From Planctomycetales bacterium (GTDB lineage Bacteria > Planctomycetota > Phycisphaerae > SM23-33): a stretch of 14,454 nucleotides of DNA. Position numbers and translations under genes: made by a program. Positions 1-7,208 of this stretch are shown here, piece by piece. The notes below the pieces were generated by a model. That model had not been told where the DNA came from. It saw nothing but the letters and a program-made list of their open reading frames with translations, and did not search any database. The stretch spans positions 1 through 14,454 of the forward strand of contig JAUVIQ010000059.1 in assembly GCA_030592655.1 (NCBI GenBank), read 5' to 3'. Every line of letters starts with the position of its first letter. Positions within the stretch are counted from its first letter, which is position 1.

Positions 1-506
1 CAGATACATCGGGCGTATTCCACGGACATCAGCCCGTACTGGTAGAGGTGCTGAGGTCGGCAGTTGACGTTCGCGCCGACGTCGCACATGACTACGGGGC
101 CGGCGTATGTCGGCATGACGATTGCTATTCCGGGTCGGTGCACGCCGTCAAGGCGACGCAAACGCATCTGAGCGGCCGCGACGCACGCGCCGGTATTACC
201 TGCCGATATTATCGCATCCAACCGGCCCTTAGCGGCAAGGGTCGCCATACGCACAATCGAACTGTTCGGTTTCTGGCGCAGCGCCTCGACGGGCGACTCG
301 TCCATCCCGATGATCTCGTCGGCGTGTTCGATTCGGATGAACTTATCCGATCCTTCGGCTTTGGCGAGGTGCTCGCGGATGACCTGCTCGTCGCCGATCA
401 GCACGATCTGATCGTCGTCGCCGAGCAGACTCCGGGCGTCCAGAGCGCCTTTGACGACCCCGGCGGGCGCGAAATCCCCACCCATGGCATCAACGCCGAT
501 CTGCAT
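1..506 (-). CDS. plsX: Phosphate acyltransferase PlsX (N-terminal half, cut by window edge)
   Basis: PlsX makes acyl-phosphate from acyl-ACP at the membrane face, the first step of the PlsX/PlsY route to phosphatidic acid. About 168 residues are visible of the roughly 340 usual in the family; the rest lies left of the window. The protein opens with MQIGVDAMGGDFAP, the PlsX signature start. It continues with the conserved SAGNTGA segment (near residue 100) and a VMCDVGANVNC stretch, both matching the family. The ATG at 506 is preceded by AAAGAGGG, which lies within the last codons of rpmF. Only 5 bases separate the rpmF stop from this start, so the two are very likely co-transcribed and translationally coupled. 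The rpmF-plsX order is common in bacteria and links ribosome and membrane lipid synthesis. Identity is near certain from the visible half. Confidence 0.95.
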   Translation of the reverse strand, partial: MQIGVDAMGGDFAPAGVVKGALDARSLLGDDDQIVLIGDEQVIREHLAKAEGSDKFIRIEHADEIIGMDESPVEALRQKPNSSIVRMATLAAKGRLDAIISAGNTGACVAAAQMRLRRLDGVHRPGIAIVMPTYAGPVVMCDVGANVNCRPQHLYQYGLMSVEYARCI

Positions 507-511
507 CTGTT

Positions 512-694
512 TCAGCCCTCTTTCTCGATCTTCAGACTTAGCCCCGGTCGGACATAACCGCAATTGGCACACGCGGCGTGGGGTAGTTTCGGCTTGTTGC
601 AACGAGGGCAATCTGCCAGGTTCACACCGCTCATCGCATGGTGGCTACGACGCGCGCGGGTACGGGAACGACTTAATTTTTGTGCTGGTAGCAT
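512..694 (-). CDS. rpmF: 50S ribosomal protein L32
   Basis: This 60-residue basic protein is a component of the large ribosomal subunit. The N-terminus is rich in Arg, Lys and Ser (SRSRTRARRSHH), as in L32. A zinc ribbon follows, with cysteine pairs at C29/C32 (CPRC) and C42/C45 (CANC). This is the zinc-binding form of L32 and not the cysteine-free paralogue. The length fits the family, which is usually 55-65 residues. The ATG at 694 has an AAGGA ribosome site 6 bases upstream and a good promoter further upstream. The C-terminal tail after the ribbon also carries the ribosome site of plsX. The DUF177/YceD gene that often precedes rpmF is not here; alaS lies upstream instead. Confidence 0.95.
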   Translation of the reverse strand: MLPAQKLSRSRTRARRSHHAMSGVNLADCPRCNKPKLPHAACANCGYVRPGLSLKIEKEG

Positions 695-733
695 TTTAAT
701 CCTTCGTAAAAAAAATCCACTAAACGTCGAGGG

Positions 734-762
734 AATCTATAGGCATGGAGCGGAATTGTCAA
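734..762 (-). promoter_or_regulatory. Sigma70-type promoter for rpmF-plsX
   Basis: Reading the minus strand, a perfect TTGACA (757-762) is followed by a 17-base spacer and TAGATT (734-739). An overlapping TATAGA lies at 736-741. Transcription would start near 727, leaving about 30 bases before the rpmF ATG. The site is in the 114-bp gap after alaS, so rpmF-plsX can be transcribed independently of alaS. I saw no convincing terminator hairpin in the same gap, so read-through from alaS is also possible. Confidence 0.7.
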
Positions 763-808
763 TGAAAAAACATCTATCACAACGGACAGGCGCAGTTGAT
801 TGTTACGA

Positions 809-3499
809 TTACTCGACTTTCTTCCGCAACCAGTTCGCGCCGACCTTCAATGCTTCGGGAAGTTTTTCGGCGTCTTTTCCACCTGCCTGTGCCATCGTGG
901 GTTTCCCGCCGCCTTTTCCACCGACAATAGCAGCCGCTGCATTAACCCAATCGCCGGCCTTTATCCCGCCGGTCTTGACCAGCGATTCGCTGACCATCGC
1001 CACAAGCGTAACCTTGCCCTCATCAACGCCGCCGAGCAGTACCGCCGCTGCGCCCCTCTGTCGCTGCATATCGCAGATTTTCCGCATCGCCGACGAGTCA
1101 ACAAAGGCAACCTCGCCTATCATGGCATCTCCTTCGGGCGTCGGGACCACATAGTCAGGCCCGAAATCCTCGCTGCCGACAAGCGTCGCCTGACTCTTGC
1201 GGAGTTGCTTTATCTCGGCCTGCATCGCGGTTATCCGCTCGGAAATCTGCTCGATAGGTACGCGAAGGGCCGACGATGCCGACGAAACCGCTTCGTCAAG
1301 CCGCTGGATGTGGCTAACGGCCTGGTGGCCCGTAACGGCAGTGATTCGACGGACACCCTTGGCGACCGATTCTTCCGAAAGAATCTTGAAGAATCCCGCC
1401 TGGGAAGTCCGCTGAAGGTGCGTCCCGCCGCAAAACTCCACAAGCGTGCTTTCGTCGGCATCGTTGGCTGGATCGTCCACTGCGACGCTGACTACGCGGA
1501 CCGGGTCGGGATATTTCTCCCCGAACACCGCACGGACGCCCGGAATCTTTTGGGCCTGGGCGAGCGGAACGTCATTTACGAAAATCGGTTCATCGGCCAG
1601 GATTCGCCCGTTAACAAGCCGCTCGACCTCGGCGAGTTGTTCCGCCGTAACGGCCTTTCCGTAAGTGAAGTCGAATCGCAACCTCTCCGGCGCGACCACG
1701 CTGCCGGCCTGGTCGATATTCCCTTCCAAAACCTTCCGCAACGCCCAGTTGAGCAGGTGAGTGGCTGTATGGTTGCGCATCGTGTCATAACGTGCTTGGC
1801 CCACCCGGGCTGTGACGGTCTGGCCGACTGAAAGCGTGCCTTCCTTCATCTGTCCAACGTGCAAGACGCAGTGGCCAACGAGTTTGGTCTCGTTGACTAA
1901 AAAGACTCCGCCTCCGTCCAATTCGGTTAGCGTGCCGACATCCCCAACCTGCCCGCCGGACTCGCCGTAAAAACTGGTCTTATCCAGCACAACGGCGGCT
2001 TCAGCGCTCTCGGACAAGGCCCCTTCGGAGATAAAATCTTTCCCGACAACCCATCCGAGAATTTTCGCGGCGATGGGCTCATCGTCATATTTGGCGGAAT
2101 CGTCCGTTTCCGGCAGCCCCGTAATCGCGGCGACCTGAAACGCCCCACCGGCTGACGAAATCTCACGGTGATTTTCCATTTCTCGTTCGTAACCGTCGAT
2201 ATCAACGGTCAATCCCCGTTCAGCCGACATCAACTGCGTCAGGTCAACGGGGAATCCGAAGGTCGCGTACAGTTCAAAGGCCACCTCGCCGGTGATTTGC
2301 TTTTTCCCGTCGGCTACGACTTTCCCCGCCGCCCGGTTGAAGAGGTCGAGACCTCTATCGAGCGTGCGATTGAAAGAGACCTCTTCTTCGAGGATTGTTT
2401 CGGCGACCTGCCCGACTCGTTCGGCGACTTCGGGGAAGAAATCGCCCATCTGCTCGGCGATGACGGCTGCGAGGTTGTAGATGAACGGTTCGTGCTGGTT
2501 GAGATTTCGTCCGAATCTCGCTGCCCGGCGGAGGATTCGGCGAACGACGTATCCGCGTCCCTCGTTGCTCGGCAGGATTCCGTCGGCGATGGCGAAGGTG
2601 CAGGCGCGGGCGTGGTCGGCGATAACTCGCATCGCTATATCCGTCTCGTCGCCCTGGCCATAGCGGACGCCGGTCGTCTCGGCCAGCGAGTTCATCAGCG
2701 GGGCGAACAGGTCGGTGGCGTAGTTATCGGTTTTACCCTGAAGGACGGCGCAGACGCGCTCAAAGCCCAGGCCTGTATCGACGTGTTTTGCCGGCAGCGG
2801 TTCCAGTTTTCCTGAAGCGTCGCGGTTGAACTGGATGAACACAAGGCTCCACAATTCGACAAATCGCCCACATCCCTCAACGTTGACCCCGCAGTTCCGG
2901 CCAGGATGACGCGAGCCGTCGCAGGCGCCCTCGCCCAGATCAATATGTATGTCCGTGCAAGGCCCGCACGGTCCGGTATCGCCCATTTCCCAAAAGTTGT
3001 CCTTTATCCCGCCGCGAAGCACCCGCTCGGCCGATATGTCGGTAACCTTAGGCCAGAGGATTTCGGCCTCACTGTCAGGGGCCAGACCGAGCCTCTCATC
3101 GCCGCCGAAGACAATGGCCCAGAGTTTGTCCTTAGGCAGTCCCCATACGTCCGTCAGCAGTTCCCACGCCCATCCAATCGTCTCTGCCTTGAAATAGTCC
3201 CCGAACGACCAGTTTCCCAGCATTTCGAAGAAGGTGTGGTGATAGGTATCGTGCCCGACGTCTTCGAGGTCGTTGTGCTTGCCACCGGCGCGGATGCACT
3301 TCTGTGAGTTGACAGCCCGGCTATAGGGTCGGCTACCCGCGCCGAGGAATACGTCCTTGAACTGGTTCATCCCGGCGTTGGTGAACAGCAGCGTCGGGTC
3401 GTCTGCCGGCAGCAGCGAACTGGACGGGACAAACGTATGCCCGCGCTCCTCAAAGAACTGGATGAATTCACGACGAATTTGTTTGGATGTTTTGCTCAT
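809..3499 (-). CDS. alaS: Alanyl-tRNA synthetase
   Basis: This enzyme charges tRNA-Ala with alanine and hydrolyses mischarged Ser- or Gly-tRNA-Ala. At 896 residues it is full length. The class II catalytic domain occupies the N-terminus, with conserved FTNAGMNQFKDVFLG, CIRAGGKHNDLEDVG and FFEMLGNWSFGDYFK segments in the first 105 residues. The editing domain has the zinc-binding quartet H577, H581 (HTATH), C690 and H694 (CGGTH). The C-terminal DHHA1-type domain holds the glycine-rich GGGKP motif near 863-867. The ATG at 3499 has AAGGTGGGG about 5-8 bases upstream. The gene follows recA, an order also known from proteobacteria (recA-alaS or recA-recX-alaS). It is separated from recA by a huge hairpin whose T-tract ends only 18 bases before the alaS start, so where its promoter lies is an open question. 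No internal damage was seen. Confidence 0.98.
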   Translation of the reverse strand: MSKTSKQIRREFIQFFEERGHTFVPSSSLLPADDPTLLFTNAGMNQFKDVFLGAGSRPYSRAVNSQKCIRAGGKHNDLEDVGHDTYHHTFFEMLGNWSFGDYFKAETIGWAWELLTDVWGLPKDKLWAIVFGGDERLGLAPDSEAEILWPKVTDISAERVLRGGIKDNFWEMGDTGPCGPCTDIHIDLGEGACDGSRHPGRNCGVNVEGCGRFVELWSLVFIQFNRDASGKLEPLPAKHVDTGLGFERVCAVLQGKTDNYATDLFAPLMNSLAETTGVRYGQGDETDIAMRVIADHARACTFAIADGILPSNEGRGYVVRRILRRAARFGRNLNQHEPFIYNLAAVIAEQMGDFFPEVAERVGQVAETILEEEVSFNRTLDRGLDLFNRAAGKVVADGKKQITGEVAFELYATFGFPVDLTQLMSAERGLTVDIDGYEREMENHREISSAGGAFQVAAITGLPETDDSAKYDDEPIAAKILGWVVGKDFISEGALSESAEAAVVLDKTSFYGESGGQVGDVGTLTELDGGGVFLVNETKLVGHCVLHVGQMKEGTLSVGQTVTARVGQARYDTMRNHTATHLLNWALRKVLEGNIDQAGSVVAPERLRFDFTYGKAVTAEQLAEVERLVNGRILADEPIFVNDVPLAQAQKIPGVRAVFGEKYPDPVRVVSVAVDDPANDADESTLVEFCGGTHLQRTSQAGFFKILSEESVAKGVRRITAVTGHQAVSHIQRLDEAVSSASSALRVPIEQISERITAMQAEIKQLRKSQATLVGSEDFGPDYVVPTPEGDAMIGEVAFVDSSAMRKICDMQRQRGAAAVLLGGVDEGKVTLVAMVSESLVKTGGIKAGDWVNAAAAIVGGKGGGKPTMAQAGGKDAEKLPEALKVGANWLRKKVE

Positions 3500-3517
3500 A
3501 ATCGCCCCACCTTATAT

Positions 3518-3619
3518 AAAAAAACGCGAAACGGGAAGCCCCTTGCACTGCAAGGGGATGTCCGGCAATATCCGGGAACACATTATCCCCTTGCAGTGCA
3601 AGGGGCTTGCCGTTTCGCG
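3518..3619 (-). terminator. Giant palindromic hairpin with T-tract between recA and alaS
   Basis: Arms 3525-3558 and 3586-3619 are 34 bases each and pair perfectly except for one G/G mismatch (3535 with 3609); T3559/A3585 extends the stem. On the minus strand the stem is followed at once by seven T (3518-3524), the form of an intrinsic terminator for recA. Each arm is itself a 19-base palindrome, CCCCTTGCA-N-TGCAAGGGG (3539-3557 and 3587-3605). The RNA can therefore fold as one long rod or as two short hairpins. The loop contains another short palindrome with two CCGG blocks (3562-3576). The plus-strand side has no T-tract, so termination would act only in the recA direction. A stem this long is unusual for a simple terminator and may be a mobile palindromic repeat. 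Confidence 0.75.
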
Positions 3620-3646
3620 CTGAGACGCATTCCGCGTGCAATCCGG

Positions 3647-4687
3647 TTATGTTTTATCCGCGTGCGAAGATAGTTTTTCCATCACCGCGGCGCGAATCTC
3701 TTCGTACAAGTCGGCGTTGTCGGTGAGGAAGGCAATGGCTGCGGGCTTGCCCTGCCCGAGACGGACGTCGCCGAAACTGTACCATGAGCCGCTCCTGGTA
3801 ACGACGTCGTTGTCGGCTCCGAGGTCCAGCACGTCGCCGACGATGCTGATTCCGCCGTCGAACATTATATCGAATTCTGCCGTTCTGAACGGCGGGGCGA
3901 TCTTGTTTTTGACTACACGCACACGGACGTGGTTTCCGACGGCTCGGTCGCCTTCCTTAATCGTCGAGACCCGACGAATATCGAGGCGCACGGATGAATA
4001 AAACTTCAACGCCCGTCCGCCCGGCGTCGTCTCCGGGTTGCCGAACATCACGCCGATCTTCATCCGTATCTGGTTGATGAAGATTACGCAGGTCCGGCTC
4101 TTGGCGATTGCGCCGGTGAGTTTCCGCATCGCCTGGCTCATCAGGCGCGCTTGAAGACCCATGTGCGATGCGCCCATCTCGCCTTCAATTTCAGCCCGTG
4201 GGATGAGGGCGGCGACCGAATCGATAACTATCACATCGACGGCGTTGGAACGGATGAGCATCTCGCATATTTCCAAAGCCTGTTCGCCCGTGTCCGGCTG
4301 GGAGATTAGCAGGCTGTCGAGTTTCACGCCGAGTTTCCTCGCCCAGGTCGGGTCGAGCGCGTGTTCGGCGTCGATGAATGCCGCCACGCCGTCGTTGGCC
4401 TGGGCGTTGGCGATTACGTGAAGCGCCAGCGTCGTCTTTCCGCCGCCCTCCGGGCCGTACAATTCGCATATGCGGCCACAAGGCATCCCTTGCCCGCCCA
4501 GAGCAAGGTCCAGACTCAAAGGACCCGTCGATATTCCGTCTATCGGAACAATCTGATCGTCCGAAAGCCTCATTATGCTGCCCTTGCCGTAATTCTTCTC
4601 AATCTGCTGCAATGCCGTCTCGAGCGCCTTTTCGCGCCGCTGATCCGCAACGGCTTCTGACTTGTTACCACCGGACGATTTTGCCAT
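3647..4687 (-). CDS. recA: Recombinase RecA
   Basis: RecA forms filaments on single-stranded DNA, drives ATP-dependent strand exchange and triggers LexA autocleavage. The protein has 346 residues, close to the usual 340-355. The filament helix (residues about 20-40, EKALETALQQIEKNYGKGSI) is followed by Walker A at 78-86. Later come the MAW-type segment, VIVIDSVAALIPRAE (Walker B), the L1 loop region with MGASHMGLQARLMSQAMRKL and the L2 region GVMFGNPETTPGGRALKFYSS. Walker A reads GPEGGGKTT instead of the common GPESSGKTT; the catalytic Lys and Thr are intact. The acidic C-terminal tail found in E. coli RecA is missing. The ATG at 4687 has AAGGAG 9 bases upstream. A hairpin terminator follows the stop by 27 bases, so recA is probably a single-gene unit. 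Confidence 0.98.
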   Translation of the reverse strand: MAKSSGGNKSEAVADQRREKALETALQQIEKNYGKGSIMRLSDDQIVPIDGISTGPLSLDLALGGQGMPCGRICELYGPEGGGKTTLALHVIANAQANDGVAAFIDAEHALDPTWARKLGVKLDSLLISQPDTGEQALEICEMLIRSNAVDVIVIDSVAALIPRAEIEGEMGASHMGLQARLMSQAMRKLTGAIAKSRTCVIFINQIRMKIGVMFGNPETTPGGRALKFYSSVRLDIRRVSTIKEGDRAVGNHVRVRVVKNKIAPPFRTAEFDIMFDGGISIVGDVLDLGADNDVVTRSGSWYSFGDVRLGQGKPAAIAFLTDNADLYEEIRAAVMEKLSSHADKT

Positions 4688-4710
4688 TTGCTGTTCTCCT
4701 TACCTTTAAT

Positions 4711-4766
4711 CAGTCCTGTCATACCGGAAGGACTGTAAGGTATATGTTCGGGTATCGCAAGTGCGA
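4711..4766 (-). promoter_or_regulatory. Candidate recA promoter with operator-like elements
   Basis: On the minus strand TTGCGA (4755-4760), a 17-base spacer and TACAGT (4732-4737) form a moderate sigma70-like promoter. The spacer contains CGAACATAT (4742-4750), identical to a Bacillus-type LexA half-site, but the second half is not recognisable. TCGCA-CT-TGCGA (4755-4766) is a small palindrome over the -35 region. A 7-bp inverted repeat, CAGTCCT/AGGACTG (4711-4735, 11-base loop), overlaps the -10 and start region. All are visible in the sequence; their function as operators is inference. Confidence 0.4.
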
Positions 4767-4835
4767 TTCTTTAGAAAACTCTGATTGGTAAGTTACTCCC
4801 CTCTCGACTGTTTAGCAAGCGCCTGCGAATTAATA

Positions 4836-5405
4836 TCAATTTTCGCCAAAATTGACCGTCGCCATCGGTGAATAGACAGGTCCGTCGGGCGTCAGTTTCG
4901 ATGAGAAGACGATTAGTTTATTTACTGATGCGATACCGAAGTCGGTTTCTTCAATCTCGGAAACTGCTTCGCGGAGTTGCTTGACGTTCCGCCCGCCTTT
5001 GACCCGCCCCAAAGTCAAATGAGGACGAAACGAACGGTTCTCCTTCGAGAAACCCATCGCCGCGTAAGATTCTTCCAGGAGTTCGTGAAGTTTCTCTAAT
5101 CTGCCCGTCTGTTCGTCTATACCGACCCAGACCATCCTCATTGCCCCGGTTGGTGGGACGGATTCAACTCGCACGACGGAAAACTTAAACGGTTCAACCC
5201 GCCGGGCCGATTCTTCAGCCGCTTGACAAACGTCGCTCAATTGCTCATCTGTAACGTCGCCGAGGAATTTTATCGTCAGGTGAAGATTTTCAGGCTTTAC
5301 CCACCGCACGCGCGCCCCTGCCGACGCCAATGACCGCTGAACCTCGACGAGTTTCTCAATAATTGTCTCGTCCAGCGGCAGTGCAAGAAACGTGCGAAGG
5401 GACAT
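4836..5405 (-). CDS. thpR: RNA 2',3'-cyclic phosphodiesterase (LigT/ThpR family)
   Basis: This 189-residue protein belongs to the 2H phosphoesterase family, which opens 2',3'-cyclic phosphate ends of RNA and was first known as a tRNA ligase activity. The two catalytic HxT motifs are present as H42-L-T44 (ENLHLTIKFLGDV) and H129-L-T131 (RPHLTLGRVK). The length is near the 176-190 typical of the family, and the N-terminal RTFLALPLD matches the usual start. A TTG at 5411 in the same frame could also be read as the start. The ATG at 5405 is preferred because AAGGTG sits 7 bases before it and only 2 bases before the TTG. It begins 11 bases after the PfkB-family stop codon, so the two form one transcript. 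The physiological RNA substrate in this organism is unknown. Confidence 0.93.
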   Translation of the reverse strand: MSLRTFLALPLDETIIEKLVEVQRSLASAGARVRWVKPENLHLTIKFLGDVTDEQLSDVCQAAEESARRVEPFKFSVVRVESVPPTGAMRMVWVGIDEQTGRLEKLHELLEESYAAMGFSKENRSFRPHLTLGRVKGGRNVKQLREAVSEIEETDFGIASVNKLIVFSSKLTPDGPVYSPMATVNFGEN

Positions 5406-5416
5406 ACACAATCACC

Positions 5417-6322
5417 TTAAAATCTTGTCAATTCTTCGAACTGCTTCAGGCGGTTTTCGATGTCGGCCTGACTGATTTGGAAGAACCGATTCAGCGAGAA
5501 ATCTTCGAGGTTGAAACTGGCAGTTACTGTTCCGCAGGCGATCGCCCGGCGGAGGGTTGCCGTGTCGATACTGCCCTGGGCGGTCAGAAAACCCATCATC
5601 GCGCCGGCGAAACTGTCGCCCGCTCCGGTCGGATCCACCACGCCGGCGGCAGGCCAGGCTGGGAATGTGAACACGTCCCCGTCGGCGAACAGTAGGCTTC
5701 CGTGCTCGCCCTTCTTGACGACGACGAATCGGCGGACCATCTTCGCGATTTCCATCCCGGCCTGGACGACGTTCGGCTCGCCCGTCAGCAACTTCGCCTC
5801 CGAATCGTTCAGCACCAAGCCGTCGATTCGCTCCAGCAGGCCCATCAGGCTTTCACGTTCGGCGTTAATCCACAGGTCCATCGTATCGGCTACGACCAGT
5901 TCCGGGGCGGTAAGTTGCTCCAGCAATTCTGTCTGCAGTGCGGGATGCGTGTTGGCCAGAAATACGTATCTGCTGTCGCGGAATTTTTCGGGAATCGTCG
6001 GCCCTGCTTCAGCCAAGACGTTCAAATCGACCGCCACCGTGTCGCGTTCGTTGACATCTTCGTGATATTTCCCATGCCAGCGAAAGGTTTTGGAGCCTTC
6101 GCGGATTTCCAGGCCGGCCATATCTATATTTGGATGGTCGTGCAGGGGTTTGAGGAAATCGTCAGGGCAGTCCTCGCCGACGACGCCGACGAATCGCACA
6201 GGCCCGAAAAACCCCGCAGCGTATGAAAAATAAACGCTCGACCCGCCCAAGGTGTCGGCGACCTTACCCGAAGGCGCCTCAACAGTGTCGATTCCAATAC
6301 TTCCTGTAACGAGTAATGACAT
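5417..6322 (-). CDS. PfkB/ribokinase-family carbohydrate kinase
   Basis: The product is a 301-residue sugar or nucleoside kinase of the PfkB superfamily. The N-terminal glycine-rich substrate-binding motif is LGGSSVYFSYAAGFFGP (about residues 24-41). The C-terminal signature DPTGAGDSFAGA begins at residue 230, with the anion hole GAG and catalytic base D236. VVVKKGEHGSLL, the strand leading to the ATP site, lies before it. The substrate cannot be read from the sequence; adenosine, ribose and other sugars are all possible in this family. The gene starts 23 bases after the upstream secreted-protein gene. Its leader is A-rich and lacks a clear Shine-Dalgarno (best match GAAAG), so translation may depend on coupling. 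It is followed by thpR after 11 bases. Confidence 0.9.
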   Translation of the reverse strand: MSLLVTGSIGIDTVEAPSGKVADTLGGSSVYFSYAAGFFGPVRFVGVVGEDCPDDFLKPLHDHPNIDMAGLEIREGSKTFRWHGKYHEDVNERDTVAVDLNVLAEAGPTIPEKFRDSRYVFLANTHPALQTELLEQLTAPELVVADTMDLWINAERESLMGLLERIDGLVLNDSEAKLLTGEPNVVQAGMEIAKMVRRFVVVKKGEHGSLLFADGDVFTFPAWPAAGVVDPTGAGDSFAGAMMGFLTAQGSIDTATLRRAIACGTVTASFNLEDFSLNRFFQISQADIENRLKQFEELTRF

Positions 6323-6345
6323 TTTTGACTTTCGATTTTAGATTT

Positions 6346-7032
6346 TTAGTTGCCCTGCTCATCGGTAACGTTAAAGAATTCGATAGAATCATCACTATCC
6401 GCTTTCGTTATTGCTTCAAGTCGAATTTCCAGCGTGATTTTCAGCGGCACGGGTTTTTCCGGTGCAGAGTAGTCCCTGCCGATAAAAATCTCGCCCAGTG
6501 TAACATCCTTGCCGATTTTCAACTTCTGTTCCGAGACAAAAACCATGCCGCTTTTGCTTTTTTTGTCGGATACTTTAATCCACCTGTTCTCACGTTGTGT
6601 GTCAATCATCATCCATTCCGAGTCTTCGCGGCTCAGGACGTCCGGGTCATAAACGCCCAGCGTCAAAAAGCTCCTTTCGATTCCGCCGGGTTGACGGTTT
6701 TTGCTATACCATCCGTAACTATGGTTTTTGTCGAATTTCCCATGGACGTACACTCGACGCACGACTCGCAATTTGTGGTTTCGGGGAATATCAACGACAA
6801 AGTTGCTCCTGTAAAATCCGACATCGCTATCGGTAACCATTCCCGGGTCGGTACAATTCGGCAAGCACCGAACAGAAGGAAAAACCGGGGTTTTCGGGGC
6901 TTTGTCAGCTTTTTTCTCGCCTGTCTTCTCGTGGAACTCATGACAGGAACTTTTCGTTGACGAGCACCTCCCAGCCGCAAAAGCCAGGCCGACCAGAACG
7001 ACAATCAAACTAACGAGCGATGTTTGCTTCAT
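6346..7032 (-). CDS. Secreted or lipid-anchored protein of unknown function (228 aa)
   Basis: I do not recognise the family. The N-terminus is a clear export signal: MKQTSLVS, then a hydrophobic run LIVVLVGLAFAAG ending around residue 21. C23 follows in AAGRC. That is a poor lipobox because Arg stands at -1, so either signal peptidase I cuts at AFA-A or this is an unusual lipoprotein. A Lys/Cys-rich linker (about residues 24-55) follows, and then a mixed beta-rich domain with many Tyr and Trp (VRRVYVHGKFDKNHSYGWY). The start at 7032 is chosen because its ATG overlaps the stop of the HicB-like gene as ATGA and has GGGGAAAG just before it. The 4-base overlap implies translational coupling. The PfkB-family kinase follows after 23 bases. 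Confidence 0.75.
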   Translation of the reverse strand: MKQTSLVSLIVVLVGLAFAAGRCSSTKSSCHEFHEKTGEKKADKAPKTPVFPSVRCLPNCTDPGMVTDSDVGFYRSNFVVDIPRNHKLRVVRRVYVHGKFDKNHSYGWYSKNRQPGGIERSFLTLGVYDPDVLSREDSEWMMIDTQRENRWIKVSDKKSKSGMVFVSEQKLKIGKDVTLGEIFIGRDYSAPEKPVPLKITLEIRLEAITKADSDDSIEFFNVTDEQGN

Positions 7033-7208
7033 CTCTTTCCCCATTCCCCGGTAGTTACTTCCAAACACAGCAGAACGGCTTCCCGTACCCGCTCCATCAG
7101 TTCATACAGCGACTTTGCCTGTGTGTGGCAACCTGCAAGTTCCGGTACCGATCCGACAAAGTACCCTTCGCTGTCGCGCTCAATTATCACGTTGAATTGC
7201 CGCGTCAT
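7029..7208 (-). CDS. Orphan HicB-like (UPF0150) antitoxin-fold protein
   Basis: This 59-residue protein matches the N-terminal partial RNase H-fold domain of HicB antitoxins. It reads MTRQFNVIIERDSEGYFVGSVPELAGCHTQAKSLYELMERVREAVLLCLEV, with the hallmark D-EGYFVGSVPELAGC-T-A block. The DNA-binding helix-turn-helix or ribbon-helix-helix tail of full HicB is missing. No HicA toxin is adjacent on either side, so this is a lone antitoxin-like domain. The ATG at 7208 is favoured because AAAAGGCG lies 4 bases upstream; an in-frame ATG at 7223 has poorer spacing. The gene starts 29 bases inside the end of the 145-aa membrane protein gene and ends in a 4-base overlap with the secreted protein gene. 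Its role is unknown: it may control another hicA elsewhere or work with its coupled neighbours. Confidence 0.8.
   Translation of the reverse strand: MTRQFNVIIERDSEGYFVGSVPELAGCHTQAKSLYELMERVREAVLLCLEVTTGEWGKR

Noticed and set aside
48..557. Plus-strand open frame of 169 codons over plsX
   Set aside because: Antisense shadow; the minus strand encodes a clear PlsX N-terminus.
800..1831. Long open frame (343 codons) on the plus strand antisense to alaS
   Set aside because: It is the codon-bias shadow of alaS, whose frame is fully accounted for by a complete synthetase. No ribosome site or recognisable domain was seen.
2168..2815. Plus-strand open frame of 215 codons antisense to alaS
   Set aside because: Shadow frame within conserved alaS sequence; no domain features.
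3525..3619. CRISPR-like array suggested by the repeated CCCCTTGCA-N-TGCAAGGGG unit
   Set aside because: Only two units in inverted symmetry, with a single 29-base interval that is itself partly palindromic; no further repeats.
3500..3646. T-box or other tRNA-sensing leader upstream of alaS
   Set aside because: No T-box sequence or specifier-loop architecture was found; the region is one simple giant palindrome.
6346..7068. Longer start for the secreted protein (240 codons)
   Set aside because: The extra residues precede the signal peptide and would spoil it; the ATG overlapping the HicB stop is the natural start.
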